The notes below the pieces were generated by a model. That model did not search any database. It was given only the letters and a program-made list of their open reading frames with translations, and was not told the origin of the DNA. DNA of 58,774 bases from Tissierellia bacterium (GTDB lineage: Bacteria > Bacillota > Clostridia > Tissierellales > Peptoniphilaceae), in the NCBI GenBank assembly GCA_012728295.1, contig JAAYFJ010000003.1, forward strand, positions 1 through 58,774. The letters are read 5' to 3'. The position numbers and the translations under genes were made by a program. This document shows positions 1 through 7,845 of the stretch, in pieces (the stretch's first letter is position 1; every line of letters begins with the position of its first letter).

Positions 1-1
1 C

Positions 2-925
2 CTATGGACCTCTATGCTAGAGCGTTTTGGCATGAACCTGATATTGGTATTGGCCATGGTGCCATCCATTCAATCTGGAACGGGGATTAACTTTAACTTA
101 GCCCTAGGCGTAGTGCTTGGATTAATTGGTGCATTGGTATCATTAGAATTCAACCTTGTAGGTTGGGCTGCATTTGGCGTAGCATTAGTTGTGGCAATTC
201 CACTAGCTATAGTATTTGGATGGGCCTATGGAATCATGCTAAACAGAGTTAAAGGACAAGAAATGACCGTAGGAAACTACATGGGGTTCTCCGTAGTATC
301 TTTTATGTGTATATTTTGGCTTATTGCCCCATTTAAAAACGAAGGTCTAGTGTGGGCGATGGGTGGTTCAGGATTGAGAACTACCTTAACCATGGACGAT
401 TCTATGGCAAGGATATTAAACGATTTCCTTTCCTTTAATATTGGAGCAGTGAAAATTCCGACAGGACTACTTATTTTCAGTGGAATTTGCTTGCTGATAG
501 TATATGTATTCTTGAGAACAAAAGAGGGGAACGCCATGAGCGTATCCGGGTCAAACGAAGCCTTTGCCATATCCAACGGTATTAACGTCAATCGCCAGAG
601 AGTAATAGGAACTATTCTATCTACTGTTTTGGCTGCAGTGGGAATCATTGTATATTCTCAAAGCTTTGGATTCTTACAGCTATATACTGCACCATTATAT
701 GTGGCAATGCCTGCAGCAGCAGCTATTCTAATAGGTGGCGCCAGCATGAAGCATGCAAAGATAGTTCATGTAATAATTGGAACTTTTTTATTCCAATCGT
801 TGTTGGTAGTTGCTTTGCCCGTAGTAAACTTGGTTTCAGAAGGCTCTATGGCTGAGATAGTCCGTATTGTAGTATCAAACGGTATCATAGTCTATGCCTT
901 GACGAGAGGAGGGCAAGAACAATGA
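2..925 (+). CDS. ABC transporter permease, BMP/nucleoside-sugar type (5' end outside window)
   Basis: Inner-membrane permease of the BPD_transp_2 type used by BMP-family importers for nucleosides or simple sugars. About 307 residues are visible, almost all in hydrophobic segments, with the family's glycine-rich loop 'ILIGGA' near the C-terminus. The frame is open up to the left edge (codons before the ATG at 14 read through), and the downstream paralogue has about 30 more N-terminal residues, so I treat the gene as truncated by the window. Its stop overlaps the start of the next permease (ATGA). The solute-binding protein and ATPase genes are presumably upstream. Substrate is not determinable. 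Confidence 0.85.
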   Translation, partial: LWTSMLERFGMNLILVLAMVPSIQSGTGINFNLALGVVLGLIGALVSLEFNLVGWAAFGVALVVAIPLAIVFGWAYGIMLNRVKGQEMTVGNYMGFSVVSFMCIFWLIAPFKNEGLVWAMGGSGLRTTLTMDDSMARILNDFLSFNIGAVKIPTGLLIFSGICLLIVYVFLRTKEGNAMSVSGSNEAFAISNGINVNRQRVIGTILSTVLAAVGIIVYSQSFGFLQLYTAPLYVAMPAAAAILIGGASMKHAKIVHVIIGTFLFQSLLVVALPVVNLVSEGSMAEIVRIVVSNGIIVYALTRGGQEQ

Positions 926-1962
926 TAGTACCTATTATTTTTGGATTGCTGTGTTTAGTGGGCTACTTTTTCTCAGGAATGCAGCCAGAGTTTATCATAC
1001 ACGAATTAATATTTAGACTATCCAGAAACTTGCTTTTAGTAATGAGTTTGATTATCCCTGTTCTTTCTGGAATGGGATTAAACTTCGGTATAGTATTAGG
1101 AGCTATGGCAGGACAAATAGGTCTAATATTTATTATTAACCAACAAATTGGTGGAATGCTAGGTATTTTAGTGGCAATAATAGTGTCTACACCGGTGGCA
1201 ATTCTATTTGGATATCTAACAGCAAGGGTTCTTAACAAGGCAAAAGGAAAAGAGATGATTACATCTATGATTTTGGGATTCTTTGCCAACGGTCTTTACC
1301 AATTAGTTTTTATCATTTTGGCAGGCCCAGTCATTCCATTTAAGAATGAAAAGATGATAATGACATCTGGTGCTGGATTGAGAAACACATTAGACCTTGG
1401 ATTTATTCGTAAATCGTTAGATAGTCTATTCTTTGGTGAATTTACAACTATTCCAGTGATGACATTTGTGGTAATAATCCTTATATCCATGTGGATGTAT
1501 AGATTCCTAAAGACAAAGCAAGGTCAGGAACTAAAAGCTGTTGGCCAAAACATGCATGTTGCTGGTGTTGCTGGAATTCCAGTAAATAAAACCAGAACTT
1601 TGGCAGTTATTATTTCCACAGTATTGGCAGCTTGGGGACAAATTTTGTATTTACAAAATATGGGTACTCTTAATACCTTTACCAACCACGAACAAGTGGG
1701 ATTGTTCTCAGTAGCAGCACTGCTGATTGGAGGAGCAACAGTTGATAAAGCCAGCTGGAAAGAAGCGATAATAGGAACCATTCTGTTCCACTTGCTATTT
1801 ATCATTTCCCCTATGGCAGGTCAAAACCTTATGGGAGATGCTCAGATTGGAGAATTCTTCCGAGTGTTTATCGCATATGGAATAATAGGAGTAAGCTTGT
1901 TGCTACACGCTTGGGAAAGCCATAAAAAGCAAACAAAAGAGCGCTTGAAGGACTTTGCATAA
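922..1962 (+). CDS. ABC transporter permease, BMP/nucleoside-sugar type, second subunit
   Basis: Second membrane subunit of the same importer, 346 residues with roughly nine or ten hydrophobic segments. It has the same 'LLIGGA' loop (about residues 270-275) as the preceding permease, which points to a heterodimeric channel of two homologous permeases. The ATG overlaps the previous stop by four bases, so translation is coupled. The C-terminus is short, basic and cytoplasmic. It is the last gene of its operon: the next element is the ileS promoter and T-box leader. Nucleosides are the commonest substrate of this family, but that is family knowledge, not something visible here. Confidence 0.88.
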   Translation: MIVPIIFGLLCLVGYFFSGMQPEFIIHELIFRLSRNLLLVMSLIIPVLSGMGLNFGIVLGAMAGQIGLIFIINQQIGGMLGILVAIIVSTPVAILFGYLTARVLNKAKGKEMITSMILGFFANGLYQLVFIILAGPVIPFKNEKMIMTSGAGLRNTLDLGFIRKSLDSLFFGEFTTIPVMTFVVIILISMWMYRFLKTKQGQELKAVGQNMHVAGVAGIPVNKTRTLAVIISTVLAAWGQILYLQNMGTLNTFTNHEQVGLFSVAALLIGGATVDKASWKEAIIGTILFHLLFIISPMAGQNLMGDAQIGEFFRVFIAYGIIGVSLLLHAWESHKKQTKERLKDFA

Positions 1963-1990
1963 GTAAATATGATTGTCTGTAATTAAACAG

Positions 1991-2019
1991 TTGACATTCA
2001 TTGAATCCTTCTGTATATT
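1991..2019 (+). promoter_or_regulatory. Sigma-A promoter of ileS
   Basis: TTGACA at 1991-1996 and TATATT at 2014-2019 are separated by 17 bases, a near-consensus vegetative promoter. A start around 2026 would give a leader of about 245 bases containing the whole T-box. Confidence 0.75.
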
Positions 2020-2025
2020 ATAACA

Positions 2026-2252
2026 ATATAAGACGAATGAGGAAGGTCGTCGAGGGAAGCCTAGTAGAGAATCTGCGAAAAGGTGAAAGGCAGAGTAGGA
2101 TATCTTGATGAGAATCACCTTACAGTCTATGGTGTGAATAAAGTAATGCCATACGTGAAGGAGCGTTAATCCTATAGAGTGGCGATAATAATCGCAACTA
2201 GGGTGGTACCGCGTTAACACGTCCCTAAGCCTTTGGCTTAGGGGCTTTTTTA
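2026..2252 (+). promoter_or_regulatory. T-box riboswitch, ileS leader
   Basis: The conserved T-box sequence AGGGTGGTACCGCG is at 2200-2213. It is followed by a strong terminator: CCCTAAGCC at 2223-2231 pairs with GGCTTAGGG at 2235-2243 and runs into a T tract. In T-box leaders, uncharged cognate tRNA pairs with the specifier codon and with the T-box, favouring the antiterminator so that the synthetase gene is transcribed. The downstream gene implies tRNA-Ile. I could not assign the specifier loop with certainty; the ATC triplet near 2102 is only a candidate. Confidence 0.93.
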
Positions 2253-2270
2253 TTAAAAAGGAGGGAATAT

Positions 2271-5200
2271 ATGGAATTGTTTCAACCATTATCAAATGCG
2301 ACTGTTAAAGAAAGAGAATATAAAATCTCTGAATATTGGAAGCATGTAGACTTGCTAAAAAGATCCATCGAAACCAGAGCAGATAAGCCTAGTTACGTAT
2401 TCTATGAAGGACCGCCAACTGCCAACGGAAAACCAGGAATTCACCACGTAATGGCAAGGACTCTTAAGGATTTAACCTGCCGTTATCAGACTATGAAAGG
2501 TCATAAAGTAATTAGAAAAGCAGGTTGGGACACACATGGACTTCCAGTAGAAATTGAAGTTGAAAAAAAACTAGGACTTAAAAACAAATCAGATATCGAG
2601 CATTACGGTATTGAAAAATTCAATGCACAATGTAGAGAATCTGTATTCCAATACGAAAAGATTTGGCGAGACATGACTGAGCGCATGGCTTATCTAATCG
2701 ATTTAGATCACCCATATGTAACCTTGGAAAATGAATATATCGAATCTGTATGGTGGATTTTAGACCAAATGTATAAAGATGGACTAATCTATGAAGGACA
2801 TAAGATATTGCCATATTGTACTAGATGTGGTACTGGACTTGCCAGCCACGAAGTTGCACAAGGATATGAAGAAACAAAAACTGAAACAGTAATAGTTGCA
2901 TTTAAAGCTACTGATGAAGATGCATACTTTTTGGCATGGACCACTACACCATGGACACTACCATCTAACGTGGCCTTGGCAGTCCATCCAGAGGTAGACT
3001 ATGTAAAAGTGTTATTTAAAGGCGACAAATACTACCTGGCAAAAGAATTAGCGCCATCAATTCTAGGTGAGGAATATGAAGTATTAGAAACTATTAAAGG
3101 TAAAGATTTAGAATATCGTCAATATGAGCAATTGCTTCCATTTGTAAACGTAGAAGAGAAAGCGTTCTTTATTGGATGTGGTGATTACGTTACTACCAGC
3201 GATGGTACAGGAATCGTACACACAGCGCCAGCCTTTGGTGAAGATGACTATAACCTAGCATTAAAATACGGTTATCCAGTAGTAAATCCTGTATCAGAAG
3301 ATGGTAGATTCGTTACTACACCCTGGGAAGGCAAGTTTGTAATGGATGCAGATGCAGATATTATTCAGTGGCTAAGAGCAGAAGGGAAGTTGTTTAAAAA
3401 AGAAAAAATGCTACACAACTACCCACACTGCTGGCGCTGCCATACTCCGCTATTGTATTATGCAAAACCATCTTGGTACATTGAAATGACCAAGCTAAAA
3501 GATAAGCTAATTGAAAACAATAATTCTGTGGAATGGTATCCTGACTACGTAGGAGAAAAACGATTCGGAAACTGGCTTGAGAACTTAAATGACTGGGCAA
3601 TATCCAGAAGCCGTTACTGGGGAACTCCATTCCCTATCTGGAGATGTGATGATTGTAATCATATTACTAGTATCGGCTCCAGAAAAGAGTTGGCAGAAAA
3701 GGCAATAGAAAATATAGATGAAACCATTGAATTACACCGCCCATATGTAGATGATGTGCACATTAAATGTGAAAAATGTGGGGCTCAAATGACTAGGGAA
3801 AAAGATGTAATTGACGTTTGGTTTGACTCAGGAGCAATGCCATTTGCACAATATCACTATCCTTTTGAAAACATGGAAACATGGGAAGATCAGTTCCCAG
3901 CAGATTTTATTGACGAGGGTATCGACCAGACTAGAGGATGGTTCTACAGCTTGCTAGCTATTTCCACCTATGTTAAAGGGGTATCTCCATTTAAGAGAGT
4001 ACTGGTTAATGACTTGGTAGTAGATAAAGACGGCAAGAAGATGAGTAAGTCAAGAGGCAATACAGTAGATCCGTTCGAATTGTTCGATAGATTTGGAGCA
4101 GACGTATTGCGTTGGTATTTGCTATATGTATCACCACCGTGGGTGCCGACAAAATTTGACGAAGACGGACTGAGAGAAGTAGAATCAAAGTTCTTCCGTT
4201 CGTTGAGAAACGTATACAATTTCTTCTCACTTTATGCTAACTCAGATGGCATAGATCCACGAAGCTATGATGTAGAAGTGGAAGAAAGAGACGAAATGGA
4301 CAGATGGATATTAAGTAGATATAATTCTCTGTTAAAAAGAGTGAATGATGACTTTGAAAAATTTGAATTAACAAGAATAGTTCACGAAATCCAAGACTTT
4401 GTCATCGAAGACCTATCCAACTGGTATATAAGACGTGGGCGAAGAAGATTTTGGAAAGAAGAGCATGACACAGATAAAAAGAGTGTATATTTGACCACAT
4501 ATGAAATTCTAGAAGGGATATGTCGACTAATCGCTCCATTTGTTCCATTTATTTCAGAAGAGCTATATCTTAGTCTGAAAGAATCAGAATCAGTCCACCT
4601 AGAAGACTATCCAACCAGCAATGAGGCATTAATAGATGTTAAGTTGGAAGAGAGAATGGAATTAGTTAGAAACCTTACAACTTTAGGAAGGGCAGCCAGA
4701 GAAAACGCAAAGATAAAAGTGCGTCAACCACTATCAGAAGTAGTAATTGACGGAAGATATGAAGCGACAATAGGAGATTTGACAGAACTCTTGAAAGAAG
4801 AATTAAACGTAAAATCAGTGGACTTTGAACCGAACCTATCAGAGTATATGAATTTTGAACTAAAACCTAATTTCCCAGTGGCAGGACCAATTTTTGGAAA
4901 AAACATCAAAGCCTTTGGAGCAAAACTTCAAGAAGTTGATGCCAAGTCATTAATAGAGCAACTGGAAGGCGGCGAAATGGTGAAAATGGACTTTGGCTCA
5001 GGTGAAGTGGAAATAAAAAGAGAGTTTATTGACGTTAGAATTGAAGCTAAAGAAGGTTTTAACGTAAATATGGAAAACAATCTTTTCGTGATTCTAGACA
5101 CGACATTAACGGAAGAGTTAATAGCTGAAGGCTATGTAAGAGAATTCATTTCAAAAGTACAACAACTAAGAAAATCTCATGACTTAGACGTGGCGGACCA

Positions 5201-5372
5201 TATAGAAGTTTGCTACTTGGCGACACCAGAGGTTAAAGCAGCCGTAGAGGCACAAGAGCAGTTCATCAAAGACGAAGTAATAGCAGATGAATTGAAAGCC
5301 TTAGACAATATGGATGGCGAAATATTTGACCTTAACGGACAAGAAACAAGAATTGAAATAAAGAAAAACTAG
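2271..5372 (+). CDS. ileS: Isoleucine--tRNA ligase, long type 2 (IleRS2)
   Basis: Class I synthetase that charges tRNA-Ile and edits misactivated valine. At 1033 residues it resembles the longer, eukaryote-like type 2 form rather than the usual bacterial type 1 enzyme. The first signature motif reads G-I-H-H at residues 56-59, in the place of H-x-G-H. The KMSKS loop is intact at about 590-594. An insertion domain (CP1 editing) lies between, with Cys pairs around residue 183 and in the CWRC, CDDC and CEKC segments. Start ATG follows an AAAGGAGGG site just after the T-box terminator. Type 2 enzymes are naturally mupirocin-tolerant, and the swapped G-x-H-H signature has been tied to extreme resistance. 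It is transcribed alone. Confidence 0.95.
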   Translation: MELFQPLSNATVKEREYKISEYWKHVDLLKRSIETRADKPSYVFYEGPPTANGKPGIHHVMARTLKDLTCRYQTMKGHKVIRKAGWDTHGLPVEIEVEKKLGLKNKSDIEHYGIEKFNAQCRESVFQYEKIWRDMTERMAYLIDLDHPYVTLENEYIESVWWILDQMYKDGLIYEGHKILPYCTRCGTGLASHEVAQGYEETKTETVIVAFKATDEDAYFLAWTTTPWTLPSNVALAVHPEVDYVKVLFKGDKYYLAKELAPSILGEEYEVLETIKGKDLEYRQYEQLLPFVNVEEKAFFIGCGDYVTTSDGTGIVHTAPAFGEDDYNLALKYGYPVVNPVSEDGRFVTTPWEGKFVMDADADIIQWLRAEGKLFKKEKMLHNYPHCWRCHTPLLYYAKPSWYIEMTKLKDKLIENNNSVEWYPDYVGEKRFGNWLENLNDWAISRSRYWGTPFPIWRCDDCNHITSIGSRKELAEKAIENIDETIELHRPYVDDVHIKCEKCGAQMTREKDVIDVWFDSGAMPFAQYHYPFENMETWEDQFPADFIDEGIDQTRGWFYSLLAISTYVKGVSPFKRVLVNDLVVDKDGKKMSKSRGNTVDPFELFDRFGADVLRWYLLYVSPPWVPTKFDEDGLREVESKFFRSLRNVYNFFSLYANSDGIDPRSYDVEVEERDEMDRWILSRYNSLLKRVNDDFEKFELTRIVHEIQDFVIEDLSNWYIRRGRRRFWKEEHDTDKKSVYLTTYEILEGICRLIAPFVPFISEELYLSLKESESVHLEDYPTSNEALIDVKLEERMELVRNLTTLGRAARENAKIKVRQPLSEVVIDGRYEATIGDLTELLKEELNVKSVDFEPNLSEYMNFELKPNFPVAGPIFGKNIKAFGAKLQEVDAKSLIEQLEGGEMVKMDFGSGEVEIKREFIDVRIEAKEGFNVNMENNLFVILDTTLTEELIAEGYVREFISKVQQLRKSHDLDVADHIEVCYLATPEVKAAVEAQEQFIKDEVIADELKALDNMDGEIFDLNGQETRIEIKKN

Positions 5373-5402
5373 AAAAAGGAAGGGGAAACCCTTCCTTTTT
5401 TG
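5373..5402 (+). terminator. Terminator after ileS
   Basis: Twelve-base-pair stem (arms 5373-5384 and 5389-5400) with a GAAA tetraloop, ending in a run of T. Confidence 0.9.
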
Positions 5403-5510
5403 AATTTGTAGGGAACGCATTTACCATTCAGGCCCTAAATACAACAAAGGTTTTTGTAGGGCAAAACCCCCGGCACGAGGGTTTTGAGTCAGCGAAGCTG
5501 ATTCGGTCAG
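5403..5510. repeat. Dispersed structured intergenic repeat, copy A
   Basis: The core at 5461-5510 has two small inverted repeats: CAAAACCC with GGGTTTTG, and TCAGC-GAA-GCTGA, followed by TTCGGTCAG. The same core recurs, with small changes, at 45152-45199. The flank at 5408-5440 (GTAGGGAA ... ACCATTC ... CCTA) is a diverged relative of a module at 45300-45330. No ORF of note lies inside. This looks like a mobile or recombining intergenic repeat rather than a coding remnant. Confidence 0.7.
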
Positions 5511-5534
5511 CCATGTCCATTCTGAGCGTATTAA

Positions 5535-5566
5535 AATAACAACCTGCCGTTTGGCAGGTTGTTATT
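5535..5566 (-). terminator. Terminator of the minus-strand membrane protein gene
   Basis: Perfect 14-base-pair hairpin with a four-base loop: AATAACAACCTGCC at 5535-5548 pairs with the complementary arm at 5553-5566. It abuts the stop codon of the gene ending at 5565. It could also stop residual plus-strand transcription. Confidence 0.7.
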
Positions 5567-6005
5567 AGTTTTCTAATTTTAACTTTGCTGTTTTATTAAA
5601 TAAATATTTATAATTTGCTTTTAGTTGCATGTCCAAATGATAACTGGAGTAGTTGTTTTTTATAATGGATATACTCTCTTTTGGTTTTAGAACATATCCT
5701 TCTGGGTCAAAAGGCTTTATTGTTCCATTTTCCACAGCTGCTTTATACTGTTCTTCGTTGAGTTTTTCAAAGGAGCCAGATTTGTTCGCCATTAGCTTTT
5801 CTTCAAAATACCCTTTACTGTCGGTGACGATTACAGAATTTATTACAAGATTCGTTCTACCTCTATTGGTCAACACTATTTCTTCTGCATAATAATCTAT
5901 GGAATATTCAGATGGTCTAGCTATTTCCAGCTGGTTATAGGTTGCGAAAGCTAAGACAAATAGTAACAATAGTGGTAATAACTTTGGTAATATATCTTTT
6001 TTCAA
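5565..6005 (-). CDS. Hypothetical membrane-anchored protein
   Basis: Unrecognised protein of 146 residues. I chose a TTG start at 6005 because AAAGGAG lies eight bases upstream; an ATG at 6047 lacks a convincing site and would add 14 residues. An N-terminal hydrophobic segment (about residues 5-22, rich in Leu/Ala/Phe after two Lys) predicts a signal anchor. The remainder, with 'RTNLVINSVIVTDSKGYF', looks like a beta-rich extracytoplasmic domain. It is transcribed alone, divergently from the phosphatase gene. No catalytic motif is visible and I do not assign a function. Confidence 0.7.
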   Translation of the reverse strand: MKKDILPKLLPLLLLFVLAFATYNQLEIARPSEYSIDYYAEEIVLTNRGRTNLVINSVIVTDSKGYFEEKLMANKSGSFEKLNEEQYKAAVENGTIKPFDPEGYVLKPKESISIIKNNYSSYHLDMQLKANYKYLFNKTAKLKLEN

Positions 6006-6128
6006 TGAGTTCACTCCTTTTAAGATTCTTAATACATTATAATTCAACTTAGTATAAATGCCAAGATAAATGTATTTTCTAATGATTTGGAGTTAGTTTG
6101 TGATATAATATTATATTGAGGTGATTCA

Positions 6129-6770
6129 ATGAAATTATATATTGTGCGCCATGGTAAAACTGAGTGGAACACAGAAAATAGAGTGCAGGGCTGGTTGGAT
6201 TCTCCATTGACAACGAAAGGTGTGAACAATGCTATTTTCTTGTCTAAAAGGCTCCAAGGTGTGAAGTTTGACTATATGTTCTCATCTCCTTTACCCAGGG
6301 CGATTGAAACAGCTACCATCATTAGAGGTCACAATGTACATAATACTTTGCCCATTATTCGTGATAGCAGATTAAAAGAAATAAGGCTGGATCAGTGGCA
6401 AGGTATGACTATAGAGGATATTAGATTGCATTACAAAAAGCAGATAGAAGATTATAAAGGCGATCCAGGCAATTGGAGCTTTGATAATGCAGAAACTCTA
6501 TGGGATTTAACTGAAAGGGCTGAAGATTTTATTAATAGTCTACCTGAAGATGGCGAGAACATTCTAATTGTTAGCCACGGTGTTACTATTAGGGCTTTAA
6601 GGTTGATATTATTTGGGGGATCAGTCCCTAACTTTTGGGATGGGGACCCTGTAAAAGGCACGTCATTAACTGTTGCTAAGCAATCGAATGGCAGTTGGAT
6701 AAAACTGCTGGATGGTTGTATAGAGCATATCGAAGAAGGAGACGAAGATGGAAAGAATTTCATTGGCTAA
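6129..6770 (+). CDS. Histidine phosphatase family protein
   Basis: Member of the phosphoglycerate mutase/CobC-like branch, which uses a phospho-histidine intermediate. The RHG triad is at the extreme N-terminus ('VRHGKTEWN', residues 7-15) and the second catalytic His is in 'SHGVTIRAL' (about residues 149-157). At 213 residues it is the size of broad-range phosphatases and CobC/RNase H-fused relatives, so the substrate cannot be called. RBS GAGGTG sits before the ATG. Its 3' end overlaps the next gene by 23 bases, so the pair is an operon. Confidence 0.85.
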   Translation: MKLYIVRHGKTEWNTENRVQGWLDSPLTTKGVNNAIFLSKRLQGVKFDYMFSSPLPRAIETATIIRGHNVHNTLPIIRDSRLKEIRLDQWQGMTIEDIRLHYKKQIEDYKGDPGNWSFDNAETLWDLTERAEDFINSLPEDGENILIVSHGVTIRALRLILFGGSVPNFWDGDPVKGTSLTVAKQSNGSWIKLLDGCIEHIEEGDEDGKNFIG

Positions 6771-7725
6771 TTTGCCTACACCTATTAATAAACTTGATAG
6801 AATGTCTGCTGAGCATGGTGTGGAATTGTGGATTAAACGTGATGATTACACCGGTTCTGAGCTGTCTGGAAACAAGATTAGAAAACTGGAATATTTAGCT
6901 GCTGACGCTTTGAAAAAAGGTTGCAATCACTTAATAACCTGTGGTGGAATTCAGAGCAATCATGCCAGAGCAACGGCTGTGGTAGCAGCTCGTCTTGGCA
7001 TAGGAGCGACTCTAGTTCTAAGGGGTACAGCAGATGGAAGCCATGAGGGCAATCCTTTTTTTGGGGCTATGGTGGGTGCTAATATTGTCTTTATTACTCC
7101 TGAAGACTATAGATCTCGTAGAATGGAGATTATGGAAAATATTGCCAGTGAGCTGAGAACTAAAGGCGTAAATCCATATATTATTCCTGAAGGAGCATCA
7201 AATGCCATTGGGTCTTTAGGATATTTTAATGCCTATGAAGAGATTCTCAAGCAAGAAGAGGAATTGGGAATAAAGTTTGACAGAATAGTCACTACTGTAG
7301 GGTCTGGTGGAACTTTTGCAGGTCTATTATATGGGAATCTACTCCATGGTGGACCAATGAGAGTTAAAGGAATTAATATTTGTGATGACGCGGAATATTT
7401 CTGCCCTATTGTTTCCCAATTAACTGTAGAGCTGGATTCTATCTTTGGTAAGAAACTTGCAATCGGTGCAGATGAGGTGCCTTTAATAGACGGATATGGT
7501 GGATTAGGTTATGCTATTAGTAGGCCGGAGGAACTGAAATTCATCACACATGTGGCAAGGAGCGAGGGAATAGTATTAGACCCAGTTTATACCGGAAAAG
7601 CTTTCTATGGATTACTTTCTGAAATCTCCAAGGGAAAATTTAAAGATGAAAAGATATTGTTTATACACACAGGTGGTATAATGGGTTATGATGTGGCGCA
7701 AAGAAGTCAAATTGAAAACCTATAA
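6748..7725 (+). CDS. D-cysteine desulfhydrase / ACC deaminase family PLP enzyme
   Basis: Fold type II PLP enzyme of 325 residues. The PLP lysine is in 'SGNKIRKLEYL' (about residues 37-47), followed by 'GGIQSNHARA', which is typical of the ACC deaminase/D-cysteine desulfhydrase family. A glycine-rich phosphate loop 'TVGSGGTFAGL' occurs near residue 189. Expected reactions are D-cysteine to pyruvate, sulfide and ammonia, or a related beta-elimination. True ACC deaminases need specific residues I cannot verify by eye, so the D-cysteine call is preferred but not certain. The start lies inside the phosphatase gene, behind GAAGGAG. Confidence 0.82.
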   Translation: MERISLANLPTPINKLDRMSAEHGVELWIKRDDYTGSELSGNKIRKLEYLAADALKKGCNHLITCGGIQSNHARATAVVAARLGIGATLVLRGTADGSHEGNPFFGAMVGANIVFITPEDYRSRRMEIMENIASELRTKGVNPYIIPEGASNAIGSLGYFNAYEEILKQEEELGIKFDRIVTTVGSGGTFAGLLYGNLLHGGPMRVKGINICDDAEYFCPIVSQLTVELDSIFGKKLAIGADEVPLIDGYGGLGYAISRPEELKFITHVARSEGIVLDPVYTGKAFYGLLSEISKGKFKDEKILFIHTGGIMGYDVAQRSQIENL

Positions 7726-7774
7726 GGTTGTCAATAATTTGGTAATTTATATATGCAAAGAGCGTATAGAATGA

Positions 7775-7780
7775 TATAAT
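7775..7780 (+). promoter_or_regulatory. Probable -10 box of the EF-G2 gene
   Basis: Consensus TATAAT at 7775-7780 lies about 65 bases before the start codon. No convincing -35 is visible at 17 bases. A small hairpin (AAAGAG with CTCTTT, about 7804-7820) lies in the leader. Confidence 0.4.
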
Positions 7781-7845
7781 TGTGTCAGTGGTTTTGGAAT
7801 TTTAAAGAGCAAGACTCTTTGAAATAAATATGAAGGAGGACTTAT

